Shown here in pieces: positions 1 to 8,250 of a DNA stretch of 36,032 nucleotides. Source of the DNA: Saccharopolyspora oryzae (GTDB lineage Bacteria > Actinomycetota > Actinomycetes > Mycobacteriales > Pseudonocardiaceae); the NCBI RefSeq assembly GCF_027853915.1, contig NZ_JAQGLA010000076.1, positions 1 through 36,032 on the forward strand, written 5' to 3'. Position 1 is the first letter of the stretch. Each line of letters starts with the position of its first letter. The translations under genes and the position numbers were made by a program. The notes under the pieces were generated by a model. That model saw nothing but the letters and a program-made list of their open reading frames with translations. It ran no database searches and was not told the origin of the DNA.

Positions 1-21
1 CGAAACCGCCACCCCCGCCGA

Positions 22-744
22 TCAGACCGACTTCCAGCAGATGGTGAGCGGCGGCTTGTTCCAGGCCTGGTACTGGTCGGCCTCGTCGGTGCACGCCGGG
101 TCGCCGCGGCTGTCGTTGACCACGGTGGTGACCTCCAGCGAGGCATCCGGGGCGGAGCACGAGATCTTGACGGCGATGCCGGTGATCGGGTCGTCCGTGC
201 AGTCCCCGACCTTGAGGTCCGGCACCATGCACAGCGCGTAGTCGCCGCGCTTCTCGACCGACGCGTACTCCTCGCCGCAGTTCGCCCGCCCGTCGTGCTG
301 CTCGGCGACCTTGTAGTCGGACTCCTGCGAGCCGCAGGGGGCCGACTCCCACTGCGGGCGGACCGTGCTGGCGTTGGTGACGTTCACGCACTCGCCCTCG
401 GCGATCCCGCCGCCGTCCATGCTGCGCACGATCAGCCCGACCACGAGCAGGACGATGCCGAGGACCACGGTGCCGACCAGCTTCAGCACCTTCAGGGTGC
501 CGGCGCTCGACTTCTGCGGCGGAGGCATCGGCGGCGGCGGGCCGAAACCGCCCTGCGGGGGCTGCGGAGGCGGGCCGCCCGGGTAACCGCCTTGCGGCGG
601 CATCTGCTGCACCGGCTGCTGCGGTGCCCATCCCTGCTGGGGCATCGGCTGCTGCGGCATCGGCGGCGGACCACCGGGAACTTGCTGCGGCGGACCCCAC
701 TGGGGTTGCTGCGGGTAGTGGCCGAATTGCGGAGGCTGCGTCAC
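22..744 (-). CDS. Pro/Gln-rich single-pass membrane protein with outside eight-cysteine domain (LppU-like)
   Basis: Function unknown. The 240-residue protein begins with about 85 residues very rich in Pro, Gln and Gly (repeats such as PQQP and GGPPP), then one membrane segment (about residues 90-110, VVLGIVLLVVGLIV), then an outside domain with eight cysteines (ECV, PCG, NCG, LCM, DCT, SCS, ACT, ICW), suggesting four disulfides. The GTG at 744 is chosen because the Pro-rich region begins there and GGGGA lies just upstream; an in-frame start further out would add 31 basic residues of poor character. The next gene downstream in the same direction order (909-1640) is a clear paralogue with the same eight-cysteine plan. 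The outside domain resembles actinobacterial LppU/SCO3897-type proteins, a family call made from memory. Confidence 0.8.
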   Translation of the reverse strand: MTQPPQFGHYPQQPQWGPPQQVPGGPPPMPQQPMPQQGWAPQQPVQQMPPQGGYPGGPPPQPPQGGFGPPPPMPPPQKSSAGTLKVLKLVGTVVLGIVLLVVGLIVRSMDGGGIAEGECVNVTNASTVRPQWESAPCGSQESDYKVAEQHDGRANCGEEYASVEKRGDYALCMVPDLKVGDCTDDPITGIAVKISCSAPDASLEVTTVVNDSRGDPACTDEADQYQAWNKPPLTICWKSV

Positions 745-855
745 GAAATCCCCAGTCGATCGGGCTGAAAACGGCGTGAATCTAACCAATCCACCGACCC
801 GGCGTGATCGTTTTGACCGCACTGCAACCCAAGTCACGCGGGCCGGAGACGCAGA

Positions 856-887
856 AGTGCCCGGCGAGATCGAACCCGCCGGGCACT
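856..887 (-). terminator. Hairpin after the second Cys-rich gene
   Basis: An 11-bp perfect stem (AGTGCCCGGCG pairing with CGCCGGGCACT) with a 10-base loop lies 22 bases past the stop of the gene at 909-1640. There is no clear U run, as is common for actinobacterial terminators. Confidence 0.6.
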
Positions 888-908
888 CCGACCGCGAAAG
901 ACGGGCGC

Positions 909-1640
909 TCAGGCGCCCTTGACGTCGTTGAAGCAGAACATCTTGTCCGCGAAGTTGTAGTAGCCGTCGCCCGGGCCGCAGACCACGGCCGGGTCGCCGC
1001 GGGGCGCGACCTTGGTGATCTGGTCCTGGGCCTCGGAGCAGTCCAGCTTCAGCGGGATCCGGTCCTCCGCCGCGTCGTAGGGCGTGACGCAGTCGCCCTC
1101 CACGACGTCGAGGACGATGCAGTAGGTCGTGCCGTCGATGACGTTGCTGTAGTCGTCACCGCACACGTCGCGGTTGGTGCCGTTGGAGACCTTCACGACC
1201 TCGTAGTCGGAGTCGGGGGTTCCGCAGGTCTCCGAGGTCATCTCGCCGCCGCCCTGGTCGAGCAGCCCGATGCAGTCGCCCACCGTGATCGGGGCGTTGC
1301 CGGCCTCCGACGTCGTCTCCGAGGTCCGGCTCGTGTCGACGGTGCCGCCCGGCTTCGGATTCGCCTCGGGCTTCTTGTTGCCCGCGTTGATGCTCAGCAC
1401 GACCACGAGGACGATCACCGCGACCACCGCGACCCCGGCGCCGACCAGGCCGAGGACCAGCCCGGTGCGCTTCTTCTGCGGCGGCATCGGCGGCTGGGGC
1501 TGGCTACCGGCGACCTGCCGCCAGAAGTCGTCCGAGCCGCCCTGCTGCGGATAGCCGCCGGTCGGGTACTGCCCGCTGGGGTACTGCCCCGAGTACGGCC
1601 CCGACTGCGAGCCGTAGGGGTCTTGCGGTGGGTAGCTCAC
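909..1640 (-). CDS. Pro/Gln-rich single-pass membrane protein with outside eight-cysteine domain, paralogue of the 22-744 gene
   Basis: This 243-residue protein of unknown function has a Tyr/Gly/Pro/Gln-rich cytoplasmic start (GQYPSGQYPTGGYPQQ), a basic patch (KKR) and a membrane segment at about residues 65-88, then a Thr/Ser-rich linker and an outside domain with eight cysteines (DCI, TCG, VCG, YCI, DCV, DCS, VCG, FCF). Cysteine number, order and the SDYEV motif match the neighbouring protein (SDYKV there), so the two arose by tandem duplication. Start GTG at 1640 has GGAGGAG four bases upstream. It is divergent from the ferric-reductase-like gene, with 131 bases between them. Tyr/Pro/Gln-rich tails of this kind are often found on actinobacterial cell-envelope proteins; I do not infer a specific function. 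Confidence 0.82.
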   Translation of the reverse strand: MSYPPQDPYGSQSGPYSGQYPSGQYPTGGYPQQGGSDDFWRQVAGSQPQPPMPPQKKRTGLVLGLVGAGVAVVAVIVLVVVLSINAGNKKPEANPKPGGTVDTSRTSETTSEAGNAPITVGDCIGLLDQGGGEMTSETCGTPDSDYEVVKVSNGTNRDVCGDDYSNVIDGTTYCIVLDVVEGDCVTPYDAAEDRIPLKLDCSEAQDQITKVAPRGDPAVVCGPGDGYYNFADKMFCFNDVKGA

Positions 1641-1771
1641 TGCTCCTCCGTATTTTCGTTCACCGCAAGAAGGCTAACCGCCCACCCCGACTCAGGTGCG
1701 AGAACGGCAGATATGCGGCGCGATCCCGCTCGCAGAGCGCGCTCCCGGCGGTTCCAAGGTTCTTCCCAGGA

Positions 1772-3151
1772 ATGCCGTCGAGACTCGACGGCGTGCGAGC
1801 AGAACGGATCCGGAGCAGGTCCCGCGACGCCCAGTGGTGGCTCGTGGCCCTGCTGGCGCTCAACGCGATGTGGGTGCTCGACCTCTTCGTGCTCGGCGGC
1901 GAGCTGGACTCGCTCACCGGGCCGACGGCGTTCGTGCTGGCACTGGGCCGGTTGGCCGGGCTCGGCGGTGCTCTGGTGCTGGTGCTCCAGCTCGTGCTCA
2001 TCGCGCGCGTGCCCTGGTTGGAGCGGCGGCTCGGCATGGACCGGCTCACGAGCTGGCACCGGTGGACCGGTACCTGGGTCCTGTGGCTGGTGCTGGCGCA
2101 CGTCGTGCTGACCACCGTCGGGTACGCCGCGCAGGACAACAGCTCGGTGCTGCCGGAGTTCGGATCGCTGGTGCTCGGCGGCGGGGAGCTCACGCTCGCC
2201 GCAGCGGGCACCGCTCTGCTCGGGCTGGTGGCGGTCACCTCCGCGCGGGCCGCTCGGCGTCGGATGCGCTACGAGACCTGGCACCTCCTGCACCTCGGCG
2301 CCTACGCGGCCGTGGTGCTCGGCTTCCTGCACCAGGTGGAGCTCGGGAACGACTTCGCGAGCAGCCCGGTCGGGCGGATCTACTGGTGGACCCTCTACGG
2401 CGGGGCTCTCGGCGCGGTCCTGGCGTTCCGCTTCCTGATGCCGCTGCTGCGAGTGGTCCGGCACGACCTCCGGGTGCTGGCGGTGGTCCCGGAAGGCCCG
2501 GACGTGGTGTCGGTCCGCATCGGCGGCCGGCACCTGGACCGGCTCCCCGCTCGGGCCGGCCAGTTCTTCCTGTGGCGGTTCCTGGCCGAAGGCCTCTGGG
2601 CACAAACACATCCGTATTCGCTGTCGGCGGCTCCCGACGGGAAATCGCTGCGCATCACCGTGAAAGCGCTGGGCAGCGGGAGCGCCGCCCTGCGCGATCT
2701 GCGCCCTGGCACGCGGGTGCTCGCCGAGGGGCCATACGGCGCCTTCACCGCCGAGGAGCGCACCCAGCGCGGGGTCCTGCTGGTGGCAGGAGGCGTCGGA
2801 GTCACGCCGATCCGGGCGCTGCTCGAGGAGTTCTCCTGGACCGGGCAGGACGTCGTCGTGATCTACCGCGTCCGCGAGCAGCGGGAAGCCGTGCTGGTGC
2901 CCGAACTGCGCTGGCTGGCACACCGGTGCGGCGCGCAGCTGCACGTCGTCGTCGGCCCCTCCACCGCCGTGGGCCGCTACGGGCCGATCATGGGCCCGCA
3001 GCACATCGCTGCCCTGGTCCCGGGTGTCCGGCAGCGCGACGTCTTCCTCTGCGGTCCGCCCGGCATGGCCGAAGCGGTCGTCGACGCGCTGCTCGCCCTC
3101 GGTGTGCCGCGCGGCCAGTGCCGCACCGAACGATTCGCCTTCGCAGCATGA
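1772..3151 (+). CDS. Ferric-reductase-like transmembrane haem protein with FAD/NAD(P)-binding reductase domain
   Basis: Predicted to move electrons from cytoplasmic NAD(P)H through FAD and membrane haem to an outside acceptor. The 459 residues contain about six membrane segments (roughly residues 20-225) with paired histidines at H96/H110 and H171 or H174/H187, the spacing of bis-His haem ligands in ferric-reductase-like membrane domains. A ferredoxin-reductase-type module follows: HPYSLSA (280-286) for FAD, LLVAGGVGVTPI (336-347) for pyridine nucleotide, and the late CGPPGM (427-432). The ATG at 1772 precedes the first basic and Trp-rich segment; GTG at 1793 is an alternative. The stop overlaps the next reading region, where an FMN-binding protein follows by 11 bases, so the haem protein is probably first in an operon delivering electrons to that flavoprotein. 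Family is secure; the physiological acceptor is unknown. Confidence 0.9.
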   Translation: MPSRLDGVRAERIRSRSRDAQWWLVALLALNAMWVLDLFVLGGELDSLTGPTAFVLALGRLAGLGGALVLVLQLVLIARVPWLERRLGMDRLTSWHRWTGTWVLWLVLAHVVLTTVGYAAQDNSSVLPEFGSLVLGGGELTLAAAGTALLGLVAVTSARAARRRMRYETWHLLHLGAYAAVVLGFLHQVELGNDFASSPVGRIYWWTLYGGALGAVLAFRFLMPLLRVVRHDLRVLAVVPEGPDVVSVRIGGRHLDRLPARAGQFFLWRFLAEGLWAQTHPYSLSAAPDGKSLRITVKALGSGSAALRDLRPGTRVLAEGPYGAFTAEERTQRGVLLVAGGVGVTPIRALLEEFSWTGQDVVVIYRVREQREAVLVPELRWLAHRCGAQLHVVVGPSTAVGRYGPIMGPQHIAALVPGVRQRDVFLCGPPGMAEAVVDALLALGVPRGQCRTERFAFAA

Positions 3152-3162
3152 GGAGTGGTGAG

Positions 3163-3579
3163 ATGCGACGTCTCGGCGCGGTCCTGGCCCTCGCGATCGC
3201 CGGGCTGGTTCCCCTGGTCCGGTACCAACCGAGCACCGAACCGGCGCACGCTTCGCCGGGATCCGAGGTGCGCACCGCACCGCCGCCGACGAGCTCGGCG
3301 GCCGGAGGCCGCACGATCGACGGCTCGGTGGTGCGGACCGAGTACGGCCCGTACCAGGTCCGGGTGGTGTTCACCGGCAACGAGATCACCGACGCGCAGC
3401 TGATCACCGAGCCCTCCGACCGGCACAGCAGGCGGATCGCGGACAGCGCTGCCCCGGTGCTGCGGCAGGAAGCCCTGCAAGCGCAGAGCGCGAAGCTCGA
3501 TGCGGTGTCCGGCGCCACCACGACCAGCGAGGCCTACGCCGAGTCCCTGCAGGCCGCGATCGACACCCGGAGCCGGTAG
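3163..3579 (+). CDS. Exported FMN-binding domain protein with flavinylation motif
   Basis: This 138-residue protein has an N-terminal hydrophobic export or anchor segment (residues 4-20, after MRR), a Pro/Ser/Ala linker (22-48), and a small FMN-binding domain like those of NqrC and RnfG (about 50-135). The motif DAVSGATTT (113-121) fits the D-x-x-S-G-A-T-x-T consensus in which ApbE joins FMN to the last Thr by a phosphoester bond; T121 is thus the predicted attachment residue. ATG at 3163 is preferred over ATG at 3148 because AGGAG lies seven bases upstream. The upstream gene is a membrane haem reductase and the downstream gene, two bases on, is ApbE, exactly the partners such a protein needs. 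It likely carries electrons on the outer face of the membrane. Confidence 0.9.
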   Translation: MRRLGAVLALAIAGLVPLVRYQPSTEPAHASPGSEVRTAPPPTSSAAGGRTIDGSVVRTEYGPYQVRVVFTGNEITDAQLITEPSDRHSRRIADSAAPVLRQEALQAQSAKLDAVSGATTTSEAYAESLQAAIDTRSR

Positions 3580-3581
3580 CG

Positions 3582-4352
3582 ATGTCCGGCCCGATCCGGC
3601 GCGTCGAGCACATCATGGGCCTACCCATCTCGATGGACGTGCGGTCTGCCGCGCCCCCGGTGCGGGCCGCCGCGGAGCGCGCCTTCGACTGGCTGCGCGA
3701 GGTGGATCGCCGCTTCAGCCCCTTCCGGGAGGGCAGCGAGGTCCGCGGTTGGCCCGAGCGCGCCAGCCCGGAGCTCACCGAGATCATCGACCTCTGCCTG
3801 CAGTACCAGCGGAGCAGCGGCGGGGCGTTCAACGCCTGGCGACCGGGGCGCGCCTTCGACCCCTGCGGGGTGGTGAAGGGATGGGCGGTGCAGCGGGCGG
3901 GGCAGCTGTTGCGCGCTGCTGGAGCCGACAGCTTCTGCCTCAACGCGGGTGGGGACGTGCTCGCGGTCGGCGAGCCGGAGCCGGGCCGCGCGTGGCAGGT
4001 GGGAATTCGCCACCCGCAGCTCGCGGACCAGGTGTGCGCGGTGTTCGGCGTGCGCGACTGCGCGGTCGCCACCTCCGGCGCCTACGAACGCGGGGCGCAC
4101 GTCGTCGACGGCCGGACCGGCCGCCCGGCACGCGGCCTGCTGGGCCTGACCGTGCTGGCCCCCGATCTCACCACCGCCGACGCGGTCTCGACGGCCGCGT
4201 TCGCGATGGGCGCCGACGGCATCGCCTGGGTGGCCGAGCAGCCCGGCTGCCTGGTGTTCGCCGTCGACGACGAGCGCGTGGTGCACCGGTCTCCGCTCCT
4301 CGGCGAGCCGGTGGTGACGCCGGAACTCCTGGCATCCGGATCGCGGCGGTAA
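3582..4352 (+). CDS. apbE: FAD:protein FMN transferase
   Basis: ApbE transfers FMN from FAD to Thr in a target motif, here most likely T121 of the protein encoded two bases upstream. The 256-residue protein shows the family's landmarks in order: MGLPISM (12-18), FSPFREGSEV (45-54), DPCGVVKGWAV (93-103), NAGGDV (121-126), ATSGAYERGAHVVDGRTG (163-180), and TTADAVSTAAF (197-207), which includes the acidic metal-binding region. It is shorter than common ApbE proteins (about 300-350 residues) and lacks any signal peptide or lipobox, unlike many exported ApbE lipoproteins. This suggests flavin attachment occurs in the cytoplasm before export, or that export uses an unrecognised route. ATG at 3582 follows the previous stop closely, implying translational coupling. 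Confidence 0.92.
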   Translation: MSGPIRRVEHIMGLPISMDVRSAAPPVRAAAERAFDWLREVDRRFSPFREGSEVRGWPERASPELTEIIDLCLQYQRSSGGAFNAWRPGRAFDPCGVVKGWAVQRAGQLLRAAGADSFCLNAGGDVLAVGEPEPGRAWQVGIRHPQLADQVCAVFGVRDCAVATSGAYERGAHVVDGRTGRPARGLLGLTVLAPDLTTADAVSTAAFAMGADGIAWVAEQPGCLVFAVDDERVVHRSPLLGEPVVTPELLASGSRR

Positions 4353-4354
4353 GA

Positions 4355-5044
4355 ATGGACGCCATGACCTGCGACTCCGCCTCCCACCCCCGGCTGCTGC
4401 TGGTCGAGGACGATGCGGAGCTGGCCGGCATGCTGACCTCGCTGCTGACCGACGAGGGGTACGCGGTCGACGTGGCGGCCGACGGCCAGCGCGGGCTGCA
4501 CCTGGGGTTGACCCGGACCTACGAGGTGGTCGTGCTGGACCGCGGGCTGCCCGCGATCGACGGGCTCGACCTGCTCACCCGGCTGCGGATGCGAGGCGTG
4601 GCGACCCCGGTGCTGGTGCTGTCCGCGCTGGGCAACCCGGCGGACCGGGTGGCCGGTCTGGAGGCGGGCGCCGAGGACTACCTGCCGAAGCCCTTCGACA
4701 TCGAGGAACTCCTCGCGCGCCTGCGGGCCTTGCGGCGCAGGCACCTCGACACCGCGCGAACGCTCCCCCTGCCGGGAGGCAGCCTGGACCTCGACGGTCG
4801 GCTGGCCACCGGAGCAGCGGGCGAACCGGTCCGGCTGTCGGAACGCGAATGCGCGCTGCTCGCCCTGCTCGCGACCCGCCCGCGGCAGGTGTTCAGCCGC
4901 GACGACCTGCTCCGGCTGGTGTTCGACGGTGCCGGGAGCCCCGTCGTCGTCGACACCTACGTGCACTACCTGCGCCGCAAGCTGGGCAAGCGCATCGTCG
5001 ACACGGTGCGCGGCCGCGGCTACCAGCTGGGGCGCTCGGGATGA
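4355..5044 (+). CDS. OmpR/PhoB-type response regulator
   Basis: The receiver domain (about residues 12-125) has the acidic pair D19/D20 (LLLVEDD), phospho-acceptor D62 (VVLDRGLP), S90 in the switch position and K112 (LPKPF). The C-terminal winged helix includes LSERECALLALL, a recognition region near VVVDTYVHYLRRKLG and the terminal RGRGYQL hairpin. The start may be ATG 4355 (229 residues) or ATG 4364 (226 residues); neither has a strong Shine-Dalgarno, and coupling to apbE, whose stop is two bases before 4355, is likely. The stop overlaps the kinase start by four bases (ATGA). It probably controls the flavin electron-transfer genes upstream in the same operon; the signal is unknown. Confidence 0.93.
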   Translation: MDAMTCDSASHPRLLLVEDDAELAGMLTSLLTDEGYAVDVAADGQRGLHLGLTRTYEVVVLDRGLPAIDGLDLLTRLRMRGVATPVLVLSALGNPADRVAGLEAGAEDYLPKPFDIEELLARLRALRRRHLDTARTLPLPGGSLDLDGRLATGAAGEPVRLSERECALLALLATRPRQVFSRDDLLRLVFDGAGSPVVVDTYVHYLRRKLGKRIVDTVRGRGYQLGRSG

Positions 5045-6255
5045 CCGCCCGGCGGGAGCGCTCCCCGGAAGCTGCGCTGATCCGGAAGGCGCAACTGCGC
5101 CTCGGCATCCAGATGGCCGGGGCGGTCGCTGCCGCAGCGCTGGTGCTCGCCGCGGTCACGCTCCTGGTCGTGGTGCACGACCAGCACCGGTCCAGGGACG
5201 AGCTGGTGGGTGCCGCGATCGCCCGCTCCGACGACGTCGGCGACCCGCCGACCGGGGTGTGGCTGGTGATCCGCTCGGGAGCGCGGGATCAGGCTTCCCC
5301 GGGGCTGCCGCCCGGATTCCCCGACGAGGAGTCCCTGCGCCGGACAGCGCAGGACGGCGCAGCGCGGTCCGCGGACGTCGTGGTCGGCGGCCGCGAGTAC
5401 TACGTCCGGACCGAACCGCGCGGAACCGACGTCGTGCAAGCCGTGCTGAGCATGCGCGACTCGCACGCCGAACGCGTGCGCATCGTGCAGGCGCTGGGGA
5501 TCGCCGGAGCAGCGGGACTGGTGCTGGCGGGACTCGCCGGCGCCTGGTTGGGGCGACGCGCGGTGACGCCGCTAGCGGAGGCGCTGGCGCTGCAACGCCG
5601 GTTCGTGGCCGATGCCAGCCACGAGCTGCGCACTCCGCTGACGCTGCTGAGCACCCGCGCCCAGTTGATCCGCCGCAAGCTCGACCGGTCCGCCGAACCC
5701 GATCGCATCCGCCCCGAGGTGGACGGGCTGGTCGGTGATGCCGACCGGCTCGCGACGATCCTGGAAGACCTGCTCCTCACCGCCGACCCGCGCGGTGAGA
5801 TGCCCGTGCAGCCGGTCGCCCTGACCGAACTCGCCGAACGAGCGGTGGAGGCCGCCGGGCCGAGCGCCGAGCAGCGCGGCATCTCGGTGCGCCTCGACGC
5901 GACCGGCCCGGTGGAGGTCGTCGGCTTCGACGCAGGCCTGCTGCGCGCCCTCAACGCGCTGCTGGACAACGCCATCCGGCACGCGCGCAGCGAAGTGCGG
6001 GTGGTGCTCCGCACCGAGGGGCGTTCCGAGGTCATCGAGGTGGTCGACGACGGCCCGGGCATCGATCCCGCCGTCCTCCCCGCGCTCTTCGAGCGGTTCT
6101 CCTCCGCAGCCGACAGCACCGGCGACGGGCCCCGGCGCTACGGGCTCGGACTGGCGCTGGTCAGCGAGATCGCCGCGCGGCACGGCGGGACGGTGGCAGC
6201 CCGGACCAGCGACTCCGGTGGAACCGCCGTGCGGCTGGTCATCCCGGCCCGCTGA
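5041..6255 (+). CDS. Sensor histidine kinase of the flavin electron-transfer operon
   Basis: A 404-residue membrane kinase with two membrane segments (about 24-46 and 148-170) enclosing an outside sensor region of roughly 100 residues. The cytoplasmic part shows a classical H box with phospho-acceptor H194 (DASHELRTPLTLL), N box LLDNAIRHA (N310), G1 VDDGPGI (335-341), F box FERFSS (350-355) and G2 YGLGLALV (367-374). All catalytic motifs are intact. No obvious HAMP linker is present between the second membrane segment and the H box, or only a short one. The ATG overlaps the regulator's stop, so the pair is translationally coupled. The sensor region has no cysteines or haem motif that would reveal the signal. 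Confidence 0.93.
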   Translation: MTARRERSPEAALIRKAQLRLGIQMAGAVAAAALVLAAVTLLVVVHDQHRSRDELVGAAIARSDDVGDPPTGVWLVIRSGARDQASPGLPPGFPDEESLRRTAQDGAARSADVVVGGREYYVRTEPRGTDVVQAVLSMRDSHAERVRIVQALGIAGAAGLVLAGLAGAWLGRRAVTPLAEALALQRRFVADASHELRTPLTLLSTRAQLIRRKLDRSAEPDRIRPEVDGLVGDADRLATILEDLLLTADPRGEMPVQPVALTELAERAVEAAGPSAEQRGISVRLDATGPVEVVGFDAGLLRALNALLDNAIRHARSEVRVVLRTEGRSEVIEVVDDGPGIDPAVLPALFERFSSAADSTGDGPRRYGLGLALVSEIAARHGGTVAARTSDSGGTAVRLVIPAR

Positions 6256-6314
6256 GGCGCCCTGTCGCGCTCGTCGCACCTCGTGGCGCCACGCGACCGG
6301 TTCGGACAAGTACC

Positions 6315-6336
6315 CTCGTCACTGTCGCGTGACGAG
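6315..6336. other. Perfect hairpin upstream of the XPB gene
   Basis: CTCGTCAC and GTGACGAG form an 8-bp perfect stem around the six-base loop TGTCGC. It lies 60 bases after the kinase stop and 100 bases before the helicase start. It could end the kinase operon or be an operator for the next gene; the sequence does not decide. Confidence 0.4.
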
Positions 6337-6435
6337 CGCCCCCGCGCCGTCCGGCACCGAAGCGGACGGCGACGCGTTCGGGCGAGTCACGATCACCTGC
6401 GGAGAAACCGTCCGACCTGAGGGAGCTGCGCACCC

Positions 6436-8097
6436 GTGACCGACGGACCCCTGATCGTCCAGTCCGACAAGACGCTGCTGCTCGAAGTCGACCACGCGCT
6501 GGCCGATGATGCGCGCACCGCCATCGCCCCGTTCGCGGAGCTGGAACGCGCCCCGGAGCACGTGCACACCTACCGCATCACCCCGCTGGCGCTGTGGAAC
6601 GCGCGCGCCGCCGGGCACGACGCGGAGCAGGTGGTGGACGGGCTGGTGCGCTTCTCGCGCTACCCCGTGCCGCAGCCGCTGCTGGTCGACATCGTCGAGA
6701 CGATGGGGCGCTTCGGGCGGTTGCAGCTGGTCAACGACCCCGCGCACGGGCTGGTGCTGAAGTCGTTCGACCGGGCGGTGCTCGAGGAGATCCTGCGGAA
6801 CAAGAAGATCACCCCGATGCTGGGGCAGCGCATCGACGACGACACCGTCGTGGTGCACCCCAGCGAGCGCGGGCGGCTCAAGCAGATGCTGCTCAAGGTC
6901 AGCTGGCCCGCCGAGGACCTGGCCGGTTACGTCGACGGCGAGGCGCACCCGATCAACCTGGAGCAGGTCGGCTGGAAGCTGCGCGACTACCAGGCGCAGG
7001 CGGTGCAGTCGTTCTGGGCCGGCGGGTCCGGCGTCGTGGTGCTGCCCTGCGGCGCGGGCAAGACGATGGTCGGCGCGGCCGCCATGGCCGAGGCGCAGGC
7101 GACCACGTTGATCCTGGTCACCAACACCGTCGCGGGTCGGCAGTGGAAGCGGGAGCTGATCGAGCGGACCTCGCTGACCGAGGACGAGATCGGCGAGTAC
7201 TCCGGCGAGAAGAAGGAGATCCGGCCGGTCACCATCGCCACCTACCAGGTGATCACCCGCCGCTCCAAGGGCGAGTACAAGCACCTGGAGCTGTTCGACT
7301 CCCGCGACTGGGGCCTGGTGGTCTACGACGAGGTGCACCTGCTGCCCGCGCCGGTGTTCCGGATGACCGCCGACCTGCAGTCCCGGCGCCGCCTCGGGCT
7401 GACCGCGACGCTGGTCCGCGAGGACGGCCGCGAAGGCGACGTGTTCTCGCTGATCGGGCCCAAGCGCTACGACGCGCCGTGGAAGGACATCGAGGCGCAG
7501 GGCTGGATCGCGCCAGCCGACTGCGTCGAGGTCCGCGTGACGCTGACCGACAACGAGCGCCTGGAGTACGCCACGGCGGAGGCCGAGGAGCGCTACAAGC
7601 TGTGCTCCACGGCGCGCACCAAGGCCCCGGTGGTCAAGGCGATCCTGGACCAGCACCCCGGCGAACCGGCCCTGGTCATCGGCGCCTACCTGGACCAGCT
7701 GCACGACCTCGGCGCGGCGCTGGACGCGCCGATCGTGGAGGGCTCGACGAAGAACAAGGAGCGCGAAGCGCTGTTCGACGCGTTCCGGAACGGCGAGATC
7801 AGCCGGCTGGTGGTGTCGAAGGTCGCGAACTTCTCCATCGACCTGCCGGAGGCGTCGGTGGCCGTGCAGGTGTCGGGCACCTTCGGATCCCGGCAGGAGG
7901 AGGCGCAGCGGCTCGGTCGGCTGCTGCGGCCGAAGGCCGACGGCAAGCAGGCGCACTTCTACTCGGTTGTCTCGCGGGACACGCTGGACACCGACTACGC
8001 GGCGCACCGGCAGCGGTTCCTCGCCGAGCAGGGCTACGCCTACCGGATCGTGGACGCCGACGACCTGCTCGGTCCCGCAATTCCGGACGTCGGGTGA
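6436..8097 (+). CDS. Bacterial XPB-type DNA repair helicase
   Basis: A 553-residue superfamily 2 helicase of the XPB/Rad25 family, a 3'-5' DNA-unwinding ATPase; actinobacterial and archaeal members are linked to DNA repair rather than to TFIIH. Residues 1-165 form the XPB-specific N-terminal region, followed by KLRDYQAQAV (181-190, Q-motif-like), Walker A LPCGAGKT (203-210), DEVH box (298-301), GLTATLVRED (321-330), which includes the R-E-D triplet characteristic of XPB, and motif VI QRLGRLLRPK. All catalytic motifs are present. GTG at 6436 gives the expected N terminus; GGGAG lies about 11 bases upstream. It stands alone, 180 bases from the kinase gene and 269 bases before a SUFU-domain gene. 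Cell role here is inferred from family only. Confidence 0.95.
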   Translation: MTDGPLIVQSDKTLLLEVDHALADDARTAIAPFAELERAPEHVHTYRITPLALWNARAAGHDAEQVVDGLVRFSRYPVPQPLLVDIVETMGRFGRLQLVNDPAHGLVLKSFDRAVLEEILRNKKITPMLGQRIDDDTVVVHPSERGRLKQMLLKVSWPAEDLAGYVDGEAHPINLEQVGWKLRDYQAQAVQSFWAGGSGVVVLPCGAGKTMVGAAAMAEAQATTLILVTNTVAGRQWKRELIERTSLTEDEIGEYSGEKKEIRPVTIATYQVITRRSKGEYKHLELFDSRDWGLVVYDEVHLLPAPVFRMTADLQSRRRLGLTATLVREDGREGDVFSLIGPKRYDAPWKDIEAQGWIAPADCVEVRVTLTDNERLEYATAEAEERYKLCSTARTKAPVVKAILDQHPGEPALVIGAYLDQLHDLGAALDAPIVEGSTKNKEREALFDAFRNGEISRLVVSKVANFSIDLPEASVAVQVSGTFGSRQEEAQRLGRLLRPKADGKQAHFYSVVSRDTLDTDYAAHRQRFLAEQGYAYRIVDADDLLGPAIPDVG

Positions 8098-8250
8098 CAA
8101 CAATTTCCAGACACACCCGGTCAGCTGTCACCCAAATGTGTCCACGATGGGGCTGGTAGCCGATACGGTTGCGGTGGACGCACGCGAGCTGACCAGGCAC
8201 GTCCGTCCGGATGCGGCATTCGGGGGCCGGACCGGCGGTCAGTGGGATCG

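Noticed and set aside
1637..3280. A 547-codon minus-strand frame over the ferric reductase gene
   Set aside because: Composition is Arg/Pro/His/Glu-rich without motifs, and the opposite strand encodes a clear membrane reductase.
6319..8103. A 594-codon open frame antisense to the XPB helicase
   Set aside because: It is a GC-codon shadow: low-complexity Arg/Val/Leu/Gln composition, no family motif, and the plus-strand helicase has complete catalytic motifs.
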